From: an uncultured Collinsella sp.
GTDB lineage: Bacteria; Actinomycetota; Coriobacteriia; Coriobacteriales; Coriobacteriaceae
DNA: 5,087 bases
Direction of reading: 5' to 3'
Assembly: GCA_902490245.1 (NCBI GenBank)
Contig: CABUDB010000137.1
Span: 1 to 5,087, forward strand
Positions 4,698-5,087 of the stretch are shown piece by piece. The number at the start of each line of letters is the position of its first letter. The stretch's first letter is position 1. The position numbers were made by a program, and so were the translations under genes. The notes under the pieces were generated by a model. The model saw only the letters and a program-made list of their open reading frames with translations. It ran no database searches and had not been told where the DNA came from.

Positions 4698-5081
4698 CTA
4701 GCCAAAGCCGGCCACGATAACTACCATCGTGGTGAGCGTCGCGGTCGAGAAGGCCTGGTTGCGCAGGATTATGACGCCGCCCAAGATAATGAGTAGGTTT
4801 GAGATGATGCTCGTCACGCGCCAGCCGGTGGGCAGCAGCGGCTCAAAAATGGCAGTGAACAACCTGATGGCAGCGGTGATTACAAAGTAAAAACCCAGGA
4901 CGGTCGTCAAAAAGACGAGGGACTTAGCGGGTGCAAAAAGCAGCGCGATACCAGCAATGAGCGCCACGACGCCTGTGATGGCGTAAATCCAGCGCACGGC
5001 CTTGACGGCTTTGCCCGCCATGCTTTTCTCGTCAAATCCAAACTGGCTCGATTTTTGGTCATCGTTCTTAAAGATGCCCAT
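4698..5081 (-). CDS. N-terminal part of DUF308/HdeD-like membrane protein, ending at an amber codon
   Basis: A 127-residue membrane protein piece. A polar N-terminus (1-26, Lys/Asp/Ser rich) precedes four hydrophobic segments near 27-50, 54-78, 89-107 and 111-127, the last cut short at VVIVAGFG by TAG (4700-4698). DUF308/HdeD-like proteins normally have six membrane helices and about 190-200 residues; HdeD of E. coli is linked to acid resistance, but the role of Coriobacteriia members is unknown to me. The ATG at 5081 is used; only six bases lie upstream in the window, so its ribosome site and promoter cannot be seen. A later in-frame Met (M21) is a less likely start. Confidence 0.75.
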   Translation of the reverse strand: MGIFKNDDQKSSQFGFDEKSMAGKAVKAVRWIYAITGVVALIAGIALLFAPAKSLVFLTTVLGFYFVITAAIRLFTAIFEPLLPTGWRVTSIISNLLIILGGVIILRNQAFSTATLTTMVVIVAGFG

Positions 5082-5087
5082 AATGTC

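Larger units (their letters stand above)
4479..5081 (-). pseudogene. DUF308/HdeD-like gene split by one in-frame amber codon
   Basis: Read through codon 128, the frame gives a 200-codon protein with the expected six membrane helices and no other stop. The codon after AGFG is TAG where, from the family pattern G-x-W-x-I-x-x-G, a Trp (TGG) is expected, and the sequence then continues I-V-E-G-V-M-S. One G-to-A change would explain it. The options are a recent pseudogene, a sequencing error, stop-codon readthrough, or a split gene using re-initiation. Both flanking pieces look intact, which argues that any loss is recent. Confidence 0.75.

Noticed and set aside
4104..4796. Plus-strand open frame across yaiI and the DUF308 fragments
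   Set aside because: It lies antisense to the yaiI frame, which matches its family from end to end.

Overview
The window looks like chromosomal DNA from a moderately high-GC actinobacterium of the class Coriobacteriia, most likely Collinsella or a close relative. This rests on codon use, on the type of hypothetical protein at the left end (a family I know mainly from Coriobacteriia), and on the mix of a PF11449-type metal transporter, a YaiI/YqxD protein and a DUF308 membrane protein. It is inference from recognition; no database search was run.

Layout. Positions 23-1102 (minus) encode a 359-residue protein with an AbiEi-like body and a C-terminal PD-(D/E)XK/DUF559-like nuclease fold. Upstream of it lies a 554-bp gene-free stretch (1103-1656). 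That stretch holds a G9 tract, a plus-strand terminator-like hairpin with a competing UUCG hairpin, a 12-bp direct repeat flanking a palindrome, a half copy of a repeat found again near 3.9 kb, a 28-bp inverted repeat, and the terminator of the next gene. Positions 1657-2625 (minus) encode a DEDDh 3'-5' exonuclease-domain protein. A divergent 172-bp promoter region with repeated CTAGGAC-N3-TACAAT boxes separates it from a plus-strand, His-rich-loop putative manganese/heavy-metal transporter (2798-3889). Two related 31-bp palindromes lie in the convergent gap 3890-3995, the second forming a strong minus-strand terminator. Positions 5081 down to 3996 (minus) form one apparent operon: a six-helix DUF308/HdeD-like membrane protein interrupted by one in-frame amber codon, then yaiI, whose start codon directly abuts the preceding stop.

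How it works together. The genes look like four separate transcription units rather than one pathway. The clearest functional unit is the metal exporter with its own structured promoter. The most unusual points are the single amber codon splitting the DUF308 gene, the repeat family with three traces in 5 kb, and the structured leader of the nuclease-like gene. I found no CRISPR array, tRNA, rRNA or transposase, and I do not see convincing evidence of a complete new defence or metabolic system.
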